Below, in pieces: positions 51,180 to 60,113 of a DNA stretch of 64,000 nucleotides. The notes below the pieces were generated by a model that was not told where the DNA came from, did no database searches, and saw only the letters and a list, made by a program, of their open reading frames with translations. The DNA comes from Lacrimispora xylanisolvens. Lineage in GTDB: Bacteria > Bacillota > Clostridia > Lachnospirales > Lachnospiraceae. The position numbers and the translations under genes were made by a program. The first letter of the stretch is position 1; every line of letters begins with the position of its first letter. The stretch lies in assembly GCF_002934545.1 (NCBI RefSeq), contig NZ_PTJA01000001.1, positions 496,001 to 560,000 on the forward strand, read 5' to 3'.

Positions 51180-52330
51180 GCAAAGATTTGGAAGAGATGA
51201 TAAATGAAGCGCCGCAGCTGACCCTTACACCATTTGATCAGAAAGAAGGTGTGAAAGAGGGACATGCACTGACCGAGGCAGTACCTGTATCTGAACCAGT
51301 GCCTGCACCGGAGCTTACACCAGAGGAAGAACGTCTGGTTTCTGATTTCGCTGATAAAATTAATTTAAAAGATTCCAATATGGTTCTTCAGTATGGCGCA
51401 GGAGCACAAAAGAAGATCGCTGATTTTTCTGAGTCAGCCCTTGATAATGTAAAATCAAAGGATCTGGGTGAAGTGGGACAGATGCTCACCAATGTGGTGA
51501 CAGAGTTAAAAAGCTTTGAAACGGAAGGAGAGGAAAAAGGCTTTTTTGGTTTCTTTAAAAAGAGTGCTAACCGCCTTGATAACATGAAAGCGAAGTATGC
51601 ATCAGCGGAGACCAATGTGAACCAGATCTGCAAGATCCTTCAGAATCATCAGATTCAGCTTTTAAAGGACATTGCCCTTCTGGATAAAATGTATGAGTTA
51701 AACACCACTTATTTTAAAGAACTGACCATGTATATCCTGGCTGGAAAGAGAAAACTTGCAAAAGTTCAGCAGGAAGAGCTCCCTCTGTTAATGGAACGGG
51801 CGGCAAAAAGCGGTCTTCCGGAGGATGCCCAGGCAGCCAATGATTTGTCTGCCATGTGCGGACGTTTTGAAAAGAAGATCCATGACCTGGAGCTCACCCG
51901 CATGATTTCCATTCAGATGGCGCCCCAGATCAGACTGGTTCAAAATAATGATACCTTAATGACAGAGAAGATCCAGTCCACCCTTGTCAACACCATTCCT
52001 CTCTGGAAGAGTCAGATGGTTCTTGCCATCGGAATCAATCATTCAGAGCAGGCTGCAAAGGCACAAAGAGAAGTGACCGACATGACCAACGAGCTGCTTC
52101 GAAAGAATGCAGAGGTATTAAAAACTGCAACCATTGAGACGGCAAAAGAGTCAGAGCGTGGAATCGTTGACATGGAAACCCTGAAAAAGACCAATGAGTC
52201 CCTGATTACAACCCTTGATGAAGTGGTACGGATTCAGGCAGAGGGAAGACAAAAACGAAAAGAAGCAGAAGTGGAACTTGCCCGTATGGAAGGGGAATTA
52301 AAGACCAAGCTTTTACAGATGAGCAGGTAA
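51176..52330 (+). CDS. telA: TelA-like toxic anion resistance family protein
   Basis: A 384-residue soluble, almost wholly helical protein of the TelA/YaaN family. NMVLQYGAGAQKKIADFSES (residues about 63-82) and a long coiled-coil body with MSQMVLAIGI-type region (LWKSQMVLAIGINHSEQAAK, about 278-297) are typical. Relatives are linked to tellurite and other stress tolerance, and to envelope stress together with XpaC. Translation is coupled to xpaC. No tellurite genes are nearby. Confidence 0.9.
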   Translation: MSKDLEEMINEAPQLTLTPFDQKEGVKEGHALTEAVPVSEPVPAPELTPEEERLVSDFADKINLKDSNMVLQYGAGAQKKIADFSESALDNVKSKDLGEVGQMLTNVVTELKSFETEGEEKGFFGFFKKSANRLDNMKAKYASAETNVNQICKILQNHQIQLLKDIALLDKMYELNTTYFKELTMYILAGKRKLAKVQQEELPLLMERAAKSGLPEDAQAANDLSAMCGRFEKKIHDLELTRMISIQMAPQIRLVQNNDTLMTEKIQSTLVNTIPLWKSQMVLAIGINHSEQAAKAQREVTDMTNELLRKNAEVLKTATIETAKESERGIVDMETLKKTNESLITTLDEVVRIQAEGRQKRKEAEVELARMEGELKTKLLQMSR

Positions 52331-52357
52331 AAGATTCTGTGGTTTTTAAAGTTTTTG

Positions 52358-52386
52358 TTGTAAGTCATTTTTACTCGTGCTATAAT
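52358..52386 (+). promoter_or_regulatory. Sigma-A promoter of leuA
   Basis: TTGTAA (52358-52363) and consensus TATAAT (52381-52386) with 17-bp spacing. It implies a leader of about 195 nt before the leuA ATG. Confidence 0.75.
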
Positions 52387-52392
52387 AGCATA

Positions 52393-52587
52393 ACACTTTA
52401 CCGTGGTGGTTTGTCAGAGCACGGCATGTGATTTTATTGCAAAGGAATGATGACAGATGGGGTTAGACCTTTAAAACCCACGTTGTTCATTGTCAAAAAA
52501 TACAGCGTGATTTATCGACTCCAAAGCCTGAACTGATTTTTTTATGAAGAAAATACAGACAAAAAAGGAATATGGAGGAGATCAGAC
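52393..52587 (+). promoter_or_regulatory. Long 5' leader of leuA, possible attenuator
   Basis: The leader holds a CCGTG/CACGG hairpin (about 52403-52427), a GGGTT/AACCC hairpin (about 52460-52480) and a small frame of 29 codons (52450 or 52447 onward) with four Leu codons of four kinds (TTA, TTG, CTC, CTG), ending just before a T7 run. I see no T-box signature. A leucine-responsive attenuator is only a suggestion. Confidence 0.4.
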
Positions 52588-54252
52588 ATGTTGAATTATG
52601 AAAGATATAAGCGGGTACCGGTAGTAGATTATCCGGAAAGACAATGGCCGTGCAGGGAGATTAAGAAAGCGCCGATCTGGTGCAGTGTGGATTTGAGAGA
52701 TGGAAACCAGGCTCTTATTGAGCCCATGGTGGTGGAAGAAAAGATTGAGATGTTTAACCTTCTGATTAAACTTGGTTTTAAGGAGATTGAAGTGGGATTT
52801 CCTGCTGCTTCCCAGATTGAGTTTGATTTCTTAAGACAGCTTGTAGAACGGAAACTGATTCCTGATGACGTGGTGATTCAGGTTCTGGTTCAGTGCAGAG
52901 AGCATTTGATTAAGAGGACATTTGAAGCCTTAGAGGGAGTTAAGAAGTCAATCGTTCATATCTACAATTCCACATCTACATTACAGCGTAATGTGGTCTT
53001 CCGCAAAGAGATGGATGAGATCAAGGAGATCGCCATACAGGGAACCCAGTGGGTGAAACAGTATATGCAGGATTTTAAGGGAGAAGTTACGCTTGAATAT
53101 TCTCCTGAAAGCTTTACCGGAACGGAACTTCAATTTGCACTTGATATCTGTACGGCAGTGCAGGAAACCTGGGAAGCCACTCCGGAAAAGAAGATTATTT
53201 TCAATCTTCCTTCCACTGTGGAGATGACAACTCCCAACGTATATGCTGATCAGATTGAATGGATGAATTCCCGGTTCAAAAACCGTGACAGCATTATTTT
53301 AAGTGTTCATCCTCATAATGACAGAGGAACAGGGATTGCAGCCACTGAGCTGGCTCTTCTTGCAGGAGCTGACCGTGTGGAAGGAACTCTGCTTGGGAAT
53401 GGAGAACGTACCGGTAACGTGGATATTTTAACAGTTGCCTATAATATGTTTTCTCAGGGCATCAATCCGGAACTTCATCTTGAAAATATCCGTGAAATCG
53501 TGGATGTTTACGAACGATGTACCAAGATGGAAGTGGAACCAAGACACCCTTATGCGGGAAAACTTGTTTTTACTGCATTTTCCGGATCCCATCAGGATGC
53601 CATTAACAAAGGTATGCAGGCGATGCATGAGAAGAAGAATCCATTCTGGGAGGTTCCTTACCTTCCAATCGATCCTTCCGATATTGGCAGACAGTATGAA
53701 CCAATTGTCAGAATCAACAGCCAGTCCGGCAAGGGCGGCGTAGCCTTTGTCATGGATACCTTCTATGGATTCAAGCTTCCAAAGGGTATGCACAAGGAGT
53801 TTGCCGATGTGATTCAGGCAATTTCCGAAAAGCAGGGTGAGGTTGCTCCAGAGCAGATTCTGGAAGAATTCAAGAGCTGCTATACCGAACGGAAGGAACC
53901 CATTCATTTCAGAAAGAGCCAGATTACAGAGGCAGAAGAAGATGTGGAGTTCTCAACCCTTGCCAAAGTCCGCTACACAGACCATGGTGTGGAGAAAGTT
54001 TTCGAGGGTGTGGGAAACGGACCCATCGATGCTGTTCAAAAGGGTCTGGAGAAGGAGCTTGGTATCGAAATCCGGGTGCTGGATTACTACGAGCACGCAC
54101 TTGCTTCCGGATCAGGGGCACAGGCTGCATCCTACATCCATTTGCTTGATGTAAAGACCGGAAAGGCTACTTATGGTGTGGGAATCAGTTCCAACATTAC
54201 CAGAGCGTCTATCCGGGGTATCTTCAGTGCAGTAAACCGGTTATTTTATTAA
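52588..54252 (+). CDS. leuA: 2-isopropylmalate synthase
   Basis: A 554-residue enzyme condensing 2-oxoisovalerate with acetyl-CoA, the first committed step of leucine synthesis. The TIM barrel shows CSVDLRDGNQALIEPM (metal and catalytic Arg-Asp, about 31), HPHNDRGTG (His-x-His metal site, about 237) and GNGERTGNVD (about 271). The C-terminal LeuA dimer domain for leucine feedback (about 430-550) is present. The length and N-terminal RYKRVPVVDYPERQWP fit the longer LeuA type. It is a single gene with its own promoter, leader and terminator. Confidence 0.96.
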   Translation: MLNYERYKRVPVVDYPERQWPCREIKKAPIWCSVDLRDGNQALIEPMVVEEKIEMFNLLIKLGFKEIEVGFPAASQIEFDFLRQLVERKLIPDDVVIQVLVQCREHLIKRTFEALEGVKKSIVHIYNSTSTLQRNVVFRKEMDEIKEIAIQGTQWVKQYMQDFKGEVTLEYSPESFTGTELQFALDICTAVQETWEATPEKKIIFNLPSTVEMTTPNVYADQIEWMNSRFKNRDSIILSVHPHNDRGTGIAATELALLAGADRVEGTLLGNGERTGNVDILTVAYNMFSQGINPELHLENIREIVDVYERCTKMEVEPRHPYAGKLVFTAFSGSHQDAINKGMQAMHEKKNPFWEVPYLPIDPSDIGRQYEPIVRINSQSGKGGVAFVMDTFYGFKLPKGMHKEFADVIQAISEKQGEVAPEQILEEFKSCYTERKEPIHFRKSQITEAEEDVEFSTLAKVRYTDHGVEKVFEGVGNGPIDAVQKGLEKELGIEIRVLDYYEHALASGSGAQAASYIHLLDVKTGKATYGVGISSNITRASIRGIFSAVNRLFY

Positions 54253-54264
54253 TATCAGATAATG

Positions 54265-54300
54265 AAAGGGATCCAGTCTTTTTGAGGCAGGATCCCTTTT
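54265..54300. terminator. Bidirectional terminator between leuA and GNAT gene
   Basis: 10-bp perfect arms AAAGGGATCC/GGATCCCTTT around a 15-nt loop with T after the plus-strand arm. Confidence 0.8.
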
Positions 54301-54302
54301 AG

Positions 54303-54779
54303 TTATCTGATTCTTATTTCAAAACAAACAGCTTCATCCCGCCCCTGATATTTCCCATAGTTTGGAATAATGTGAAAGCCGTTTCTAATGTAGAAGCTGC
54401 ATGCGCCTGCGTTGATTTTTCTGGTTTCGCAGATCAGTCTGCTATATCCAAATTCCAGTGCCTTATTTTCAAGAAAATTTAAGATAGAAGTGCCAACACC
54501 CAGTCCCTGTTCTTTTGCATACATCCGTTTTAATTCCCCAGTGGAATCGTCTATTCGGCGTATTGCGCCGCAGCCTGCTGCCTTACTTCCACTTCTTGCA
54601 ATGACAAAAATTGATTTCTCATCTTCCATATCATTGACTGAAAATGAGGATTCTCCGCTGTTTCCGGTTATGTGATTGAGACTTCCGGATAATTCATTTA
54701 ACAGTGACAGAGATTCATCTGTGTTAATATCAGCCTCTATCATCTGAAGTGCTGTTTGAATATTATTATTCTCACTCAT
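54303..54779 (-). CDS. GNAT-family N-acetyltransferase
   Basis: A 158-residue acetyl-CoA-dependent transferase. The core has VIARSGSKAAGCGAIRRI (beta-strand 2-3), the acetyl-CoA loop KEQGLGVGTSILNFLE (Q/R-x-x-G-x-G/A, about 90) and the C-terminal SFYIRNGFHIIPNYG motif. The acceptor is unknown. It is transcribed singly and is convergent with leuA. Confidence 0.9.
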   Translation of the reverse strand: MSENNNIQTALQMIEADINTDESLSLLNELSGSLNHITGNSGESSFSVNDMEDEKSIFVIARSGSKAAGCGAIRRIDDSTGELKRMYAKEQGLGVGTSILNFLENKALEFGYSRLICETRKINAGACSFYIRNGFHIIPNYGKYQGRDEAVCFEIRIR

Positions 54780-54877
54780 TGTGTTTAAATATCATCTCCT
54801 CTCACATTCATAATAATTATAAACCCATCTATTTATTGAAACAATGATTATTTAAAATTACACATATAGAACCGGCG

Positions 54878-54906
54878 TTTACTTTTCTGAAAGACTCTAG
54901 TATAAT
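54878..54906 (+). promoter_or_regulatory. Sigma-A promoter of glf
   Basis: TTTACT (54878-54883) and TATAAT (54901-54906), 17-bp spacing. The same TTTACTTTTCT lead recurs before the GT8 gene. Confidence 0.7.
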
Positions 54907-54939
54907 TAATTCAGTTTATAAAACGACAGGAGAGTAAAG

Positions 54940-56049
54940 ATGAAGAAATATGATTATGTGCTTGTCGGAGGTGGTCTTTATTCCGGCGTATTTGCCTATC
55001 TGGCCAGGAAACAGGGGAAGAAATGTCTGGTCCTTGAAAAGAGGGAACATTTAGGTGGCAATTTGTATTGCGAAGAGACAGAAGGAATCCATGTACACCG
55101 GTATGGCGCTCATATTTTCCATACAAGCAACCGTAAGGTCTGGCAGTTTGTCAATGAGCTGGCAGAGTTTAACCGGTATACCAATAGTCCCGTTGCCAAC
55201 TATTTAGGAGAAATGTACAATCTTCCTTTTAACATGAATACCTTCAGCAAGATGTGGGGGGTGTCAACTCCTGAACAGGCAAAAGCAAAGATTCATGAGC
55301 AGAGACAGGTGATTACCAGTGAGCCGAAAAATCTGGAAGAGCAGGCAATCAGCCTGGTGGGAACGGATATCTACGAAAAACTGGTAAAGGGTTATACGGA
55401 AAAGCAGTGGGGAAGAGATTGCAAGGAGCTTCCGGCCTTTATTATTAAGCGTCTCCCTGTACGGTTTACCTATGACAATAATTATTTTAATGACTTATAT
55501 CAGGGCATTCCCATCGGCGGTTACAACGTAATTACAGACAAGCTATTTGAAGGTTGCGATGTAGAGCTTTCTGTTGATTATTTAGATAACAGGGAGCAAT
55601 ATGACAGTCTGGGAGAGAAAATCATATACACCGGAATGATCGATGCTTTCTACGGATACCAGTTTGGTAAACTGGAGTACCGCAGTCTGAAGTTTGAGAC
55701 TGAAACCCTTAATACAGACAATTACCAGGGTGTTGCAGTTGTAAATTATACAGACCGTGAAACTCCTTATACCAGAATTATTGAGCATAAACATTTTGAG
55801 TTCGGAACCCAGGATAAGACGGTTATAACCAGAGAATATCCCATTGACTGGAGTGAGGGTATGGAACCTTATTATCCCGTTAATGATGAGACTAATCAGA
55901 ACTTGTATCAGGCATATGAAAAACTTGCCCAAAAAGAGGAACGCGTTATCTTTGGAGGCAGACTGGCAGAATATAAATATTACGATATGGACAAAGTCAT
56001 TGAGTCTGCTTTTAAAATGGCTGAGTCTGAACTGGGCCTCCTCCCCTAG
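54940..56049 (+). CDS. glf: UDP-galactopyranose mutase
   Basis: A 369-residue FAD enzyme converting UDP-galactopyranose to UDP-galactofuranose. The Rossmann start is DYVLVGGGLYSGVFA with the dinucleotide-binding Gly set, followed by LEKREHLGGNLY, GAHIFHTSN (active-site His loop) and a C-terminal IFGGRLAEYKYYDMD that contacts FAD. It indicates galactofuranose in the surface glycan assembled by the following genes. It starts with AGGAG at the correct distance. Confidence 0.96.
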   Translation: MKKYDYVLVGGGLYSGVFAYLARKQGKKCLVLEKREHLGGNLYCEETEGIHVHRYGAHIFHTSNRKVWQFVNELAEFNRYTNSPVANYLGEMYNLPFNMNTFSKMWGVSTPEQAKAKIHEQRQVITSEPKNLEEQAISLVGTDIYEKLVKGYTEKQWGRDCKELPAFIIKRLPVRFTYDNNYFNDLYQGIPIGGYNVITDKLFEGCDVELSVDYLDNREQYDSLGEKIIYTGMIDAFYGYQFGKLEYRSLKFETETLNTDNYQGVAVVNYTDRETPYTRIIEHKHFEFGTQDKTVITREYPIDWSEGMEPYYPVNDETNQNLYQAYEKLAQKEERVIFGGRLAEYKYYDMDKVIESAFKMAESELGLLP

Positions 56050-56059
56050 CCGCCGGCTG

Positions 56060-56088
56060 TTTACTTTTCTAATCAGATATAGTACAAT
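56060..56088 (+). promoter_or_regulatory. Sigma-A promoter of the GT8 gene and downstream cluster
   Basis: TTTACT (56060-56065) and TACAAT (56083-56088), 17-bp spacing. Confidence 0.65.
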
Positions 56089-56121
56089 ACAACGATAAAA
56101 TTGGTATGCGGGGAGGATATT

Positions 56122-57099
56122 ATGAATATAGTTTACGCTTCCAACGATAAGTTTGCCAGACACCTTGCTGTTTCTCTCTACTCTCTTCTTGATCGGAATC
56201 AAAAGATTGAAACGCTTGATGTCTGGGTTTTATCCATGGGGTTGTCAAGGGAATCAAAAGACCGCTTATGCGGGATCGCACAGGAATTTGATCGTGAGCT
56301 TTCTGTGATTGAACTGGGAAATTTAAAGGAACGGTTTTCCCACGAGGTGGACACAGGAGGATTTGATTTAAGCATTATGGCCCGCTTGTTTTTAGGAGAT
56401 GTGCTCCCTGAACATGTGGAACGGGTACTTTATCTGGATTGCGATACCGTGATATTGTCTTCTTTGGAAAAATTATGGAAGGCTGATCTGGGTCCGTTCC
56501 TGTTAGGCGCTGTCATGGAGCCAACCATTTATCCTTGTATTAAAGAAGAAATCGGATTAAGACCGGAAGAACCCTATTTTAATTCAGGGGTGCTTTTAAT
56601 TGACTTAAACCGGTGGAGAGAAGAGAATGTTCAAAAGAAGCTTCTTGATTTTTACAGGTCCAAGGGAGGGAAACTGTTTGCAGGCGATCAGGATACTATT
56701 AATGGGAGTTTAAAGGGCAGAATCAGACCTCTTTCTCCCCGTTATAATTATTTTACCAATTACCGGTATTTCCATTACAGACATTTAGTCCGGCTGTCTC
56801 CAGTGTACGCACTTATTACTGAAAATGGCTTCCGTGAAGCTGGCAGACATCCGGCGATTCTTCATTTCATGGGGGACGAGAGACCCTGGAAGGAAGGAAA
56901 TTTAAATCACTACCGCAGAGCTTACGACAAGTATCTGGCGAAAACCCCATGGGCAGGAACTCCAAAGGAAAAAGGAAACCGGTTTTATATGGCAGCTTAT
57001 CATCTTATGAATTATGGCACCTATTTGTGCCCTCCATTTCGTGATTTTATCAGCCGCCGTTTTGGAATGAAGCTTGTAAATTCCAGAAAAGGATCTTAA
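56122..57099 (+). CDS. Family 8 glycosyltransferase
   Basis: A retaining glycosyltransferase of about 325 residues. NIVYASNDKFARHLAVSLYS at the N-terminus, YLDCDTVIL with the Mn-binding DxD (about 113-115), YFNSGVLLIDLNRWRE (about 155), and the second metal His in LHFMGDERPWK (about 257) match GT8 (WaaJ/LgtC-like). The donor is probably UDP-Glc or UDP-Gal. A longer TTG frame from 56101 is unlikely because GGGGAGG precedes ATG 56122. GT2 genes follow within 11 bp. Confidence 0.93.
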   Translation: MNIVYASNDKFARHLAVSLYSLLDRNQKIETLDVWVLSMGLSRESKDRLCGIAQEFDRELSVIELGNLKERFSHEVDTGGFDLSIMARLFLGDVLPEHVERVLYLDCDTVILSSLEKLWKADLGPFLLGAVMEPTIYPCIKEEIGLRPEEPYFNSGVLLIDLNRWREENVQKKLLDFYRSKGGKLFAGDQDTINGSLKGRIRPLSPRYNYFTNYRYFHYRHLVRLSPVYALITENGFREAGRHPAILHFMGDERPWKEGNLNHYRRAYDKYLAKTPWAGTPKEKGNRFYMAAYHLMNYGTYLCPPFRDFISRRFGMKLVNSRKGS

Positions 57100-57110
57100 A
57101 AGGAGCAGAT

Positions 57111-58007
57111 ATGAATGTAAGTTGTATCATTTTAAACTACAATGATGCTGATACCACATTAAAACTGGTTCAGGGGATGAAAGATTATACTTCTCTTGAT
57201 TCCATTGTTGTGGTGGATAATCATTCCACAGATGATTCGGTTGCCAGACTAAAGGATTTAGAAGGCGGCCGGGTACACGTGATCGGCTCCTTAAAAAATG
57301 GCGGTTATGGTTATGGAAATAATCTGGGAATCCGTTATGCTTACAGGGAACTTGGTGCCACCCATGTGTTAATTGCAAATCCCGATGTCATGGTTACAGA
57401 GGAGACGATTACCGCCATGAAAAACGCATTTATGACGGATGAACGTATTGCAGTCACTGCCGCCGTGCCGGTAGACCAAAGGGGCAGGGAAGGACTGATG
57501 GGCTGGAAACTGACTGGTCTGTTTGAAGATTTGCTTGATACAGGGCTGGTTACACGACGGTTATTTAGACGGTGGCTCACAGATGAACCGGGGAAACGGG
57601 CATTTCAACTGAAAACACCTGTGGCAACGGAATGCTGTGCGTGGGCGGATGCAGTTCCTGGTTCTCTTTTACTGGCTGACTTGAAGGCGATGATGGCATG
57701 CGGCCTTTATGATGAGGAAGTATTTCTCTATTATGAAGAAAAGATTCTTGGGTTTCAGTTGAAGAAAAAGGGGTACCGGACACTTCTGCTTCTTGACCGG
57801 ACTTATCTCCATCTTCATTCCGTCTCCATTGACAAATCCGTTAGTTCCATTCTGAAAAAACAGGCGCTGCTTCATAAAAGTAAGCTTCATTACTATAAAA
57901 AATATTTAAAAATAAACCGGTTTCAGGAATTTGCTGCAAAAGCATTCCTGGAATTTCTCATGTTTGAGATCTGGTTTTTAACAGAGATTCTGGGAATGTC
58001 ATGGTAA
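57111..58007 (+). CDS. GT2 glycosyltransferase (rhamnosyltransferase-like)
   Basis: A 298-residue inverting transferase. CIILNYNDADTT, VVVDNHSTDDS (about 36-46), NPDVMVTEE (metal-binding region, about 87) and a distal YDEEVFLYYEE with the catalytic acid (about 201) are typical of WbbL-like GT2 enzymes that add deoxyhexoses. The C-terminal 20 residues are hydrophobic and may bind the membrane. AAGGAG is the ribosome site, and the gene overlaps the frame of the next. Confidence 0.9.
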   Translation: MNVSCIILNYNDADTTLKLVQGMKDYTSLDSIVVVDNHSTDDSVARLKDLEGGRVHVIGSLKNGGYGYGNNLGIRYAYRELGATHVLIANPDVMVTEETITAMKNAFMTDERIAVTAAVPVDQRGREGLMGWKLTGLFEDLLDTGLVTRRLFRRWLTDEPGKRAFQLKTPVATECCAWADAVPGSLLLADLKAMMACGLYDEEVFLYYEEKILGFQLKKKGYRTLLLLDRTYLHLHSVSIDKSVSSILKKQALLHKSKLHYYKKYLKINRFQEFAAKAFLEFLMFEIWFLTEILGMSW

Positions 58008-58030
58008 ACGACAGGGAAAGAGGGGATAGA

Positions 58031-58951
58031 ATGATAACAGTACTTTTGGCTGCCTGTAACGGAGAAAGATATCTAAAAGAACAGATGGAATCACTTTTGG
58101 GACAGACCTATCAGGAATTTACCATTTTAATTTCCGATGACGGTTCCTCTGACAGAACTCCCCAAATCATCTCAGAATATGAAAGCAGGTTTCCAGACCG
58201 GATAAAAAGCTTAAAGAATTTAAAACCATCAGGAAGTGCCAGAGACAATTTCTTCCGGCTTTTAAAATCTGTGTCTGATGAGTATCTGATGTTTTGTGAT
58301 CAGGATGATATCTGGCTGACGGATAAAGTAGAGGTTACCTTAAGAGAGATGAGGAAGATGGAAAAGATATGGGGAAAGGATATGCCTATTCTGATCCATT
58401 CAGATTTGTCTGTGACTGATGCTGCGGGAACGGTACTTCATACTTCCATGGCAAGATACCAGAAGATCGGAGTTAACGATAACCGCACCAGCCATTATCT
58501 GGTGGAAAATAATATCACAGGCAATACCATGATGATTAACCGGTCCTTAAGAAATCTGACGGAGCAAATCCCGGATACCTGTGTCATGCATGACTGGTGG
58601 CTCGGTCTTGTGGCAAGCTGTTTTGGGAAAATTTCCTATATTGACCGTCCGCTGGTTCGCTACCGACAGCATGGTAACAATCAGGTTGGTGCAAAAAGCG
58701 GCATGAAACAGCTGTCGGAGAGAATGAGCAGACAGGAGAAAGTTCATGAAAATTACCGTCTCCTGTTTGAACAGGCAAAATCCTTTCTTTCTATTTACAG
58801 ACAGTTCATGACTCCCTCTCAGAGAGAGTTGTTTGAAGAATTTATAACCCTTCGCCGTAAAAGCAGAGCAGGGAAAATAAAGACTATTTTAAAATACAAA
58901 TTATTTAAAAGTACCCGTGTCAGAACGCTTGGACAGATGTTTTCTATTTAA
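58031..58951 (+). CDS. GT2 glycosyltransferase
   Basis: A GT2 enzyme of about 306 residues: VLLAACNGERYL, LISDDGSSDRT (about 36-46), FCDQDDIWL (DQDD metal/donor motif, about 92) and MHDWWLGL (catalytic acid region, about 187). This DQDD type includes rhamnosyl- and hexosyltransferases of capsule clusters. The longer frame from 58001 overlaps the previous gene. AGAGGGG six bases before ATG 58031 decides the start. Confidence 0.9.
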   Translation: MITVLLAACNGERYLKEQMESLLGQTYQEFTILISDDGSSDRTPQIISEYESRFPDRIKSLKNLKPSGSARDNFFRLLKSVSDEYLMFCDQDDIWLTDKVEVTLREMRKMEKIWGKDMPILIHSDLSVTDAAGTVLHTSMARYQKIGVNDNRTSHYLVENNITGNTMMINRSLRNLTEQIPDTCVMHDWWLGLVASCFGKISYIDRPLVRYRQHGNNQVGAKSGMKQLSERMSRQEKVHENYRLLFEQAKSFLSIYRQFMTPSQRELFEEFITLRRKSRAGKIKTILKYKLFKSTRVRTLGQMFSI

Positions 58952-58986
58952 CAAAGCAGTGCATGGGAAATGAGGAGAATGGTAGA

Positions 58987-60108
58987 ATGATACCAAATGA
59001 AAAAGAAATACTGGTAACGAGGGCTTCCATGCCTTCCTACGAAGAATTTATTGCTGAGATCAAACCGATCTGGGAAACTGCCTGGATGACCAATATGGGA
59101 GAATTTCACGACAGATTAAAGGATCAGCTGAAGGAATATTTAAAAGCGGAAAATCTTCTGCTGTTTGTGAACGGACATATGGCTCTTGAGATGGCGCTGC
59201 AGGCGATGAACTTAACCGGAGAGGTGATTACCACCCCTTTTTCCTTTGCTTCCACCACCCATGCGATTATAAGAAATAATCTCACGCCAGTATTCTGCGA
59301 TATCAGAGACGACGACTACACCATCGATGCCGATCAGATTGAAGCGCTGATTACAGATAAAACCACAGCGATTCTTCCGGTGCATGTATATGGTAATGTC
59401 TGCGATGTGGATAAAATAGAGTCCATAGCCAGAAAGCACAACTTAAAAGTGATTTATGACGCAGCACATGCATTTGGAGTAGAGGTGAATCATCGTGGAA
59501 TCGGCACCTACGGAGATGCATCCATGTTCAGCTTTCACGCTACCAAGGTATTTAATACCATAGAGGGCGGAGCAGTTACTTTTAAAGATCCATCCCTGGA
59601 AATTCTACTTAATTATTTAAAAAACTTTGGAATAACCGGAAAAGAATCCGTGGAATATATAGGCGGCAATGCAAAGATGAATGAATTCCAGGCTGCCATG
59701 GGAATTTGCAATCTGCGTCATGTAGAGGAAAATATTGAAAAACGCAGACTGGTTTCAGAACGTTATCGGGAGCATTTACAGGGAGTTTCCGGAATTCACC
59801 TTAATCCCATAAAGCAGGGAATCAGTCAGAATTATGCATATTTTCCTGTATCATTTGATGGGTTTGAATTGACCAGAAATCAGGTATATGATCTTCTCGC
59901 TACCCATAATATCTTTGCCAGAAAATATTTCTATCCCCTCATTACGGATTTTGAATGCTACAGGGAGCGTTTTTCGGATCTTGATCTTCCCAATGCCAAA
60001 CGGGCAGCAGACAGTGTTCTTACCCTGCCCCTTTATGCAGATCTGCCTCTTGAAGATGTGGACAGGATATGCGAGATTATTTTAAGTGCCGCAAAGAAAG
60101 GAAAATAG
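58987..60108 (+). CDS. DegT/DnrJ/EryC1/StrS-family sugar aminotransferase
   Basis: A PLP enzyme of about 373 residues that aminates keto-sugar nucleotides. The internal-aldimine Lys is in FHATKVFNTIEGG (about 187), the cofactor Asp in IYDAAHAFGV (about 158), and TTPFSFASTTHAI is the usual N-terminal active-site segment. Members near 370 residues often make 4-amino-4,6-dideoxy sugars. GAGGAG nine bases before ATG 58987 favours it over 58963. An ATP-grasp gene follows five bases later, so the new amine may be acylated. Confidence 0.93.
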   Translation: MIPNEKEILVTRASMPSYEEFIAEIKPIWETAWMTNMGEFHDRLKDQLKEYLKAENLLLFVNGHMALEMALQAMNLTGEVITTPFSFASTTHAIIRNNLTPVFCDIRDDDYTIDADQIEALITDKTTAILPVHVYGNVCDVDKIESIARKHNLKVIYDAAHAFGVEVNHRGIGTYGDASMFSFHATKVFNTIEGGAVTFKDPSLEILLNYLKNFGITGKESVEYIGGNAKMNEFQAAMGICNLRHVEENIEKRRLVSERYREHLQGVSGIHLNPIKQGISQNYAYFPVSFDGFELTRNQVYDLLATHNIFARKYFYPLITDFECYRERFSDLDLPNAKRAADSVLTLPLYADLPLEDVDRICEIILSAAKKGK

Positions 60109-60113
60109 TGCGT

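Noticed and set aside
52393-52587. T-box riboswitch for leuA
   Set aside because: The conserved AGGGTGGNACCGCG-type element is missing. A GTGGTGG stretch alone is not enough.
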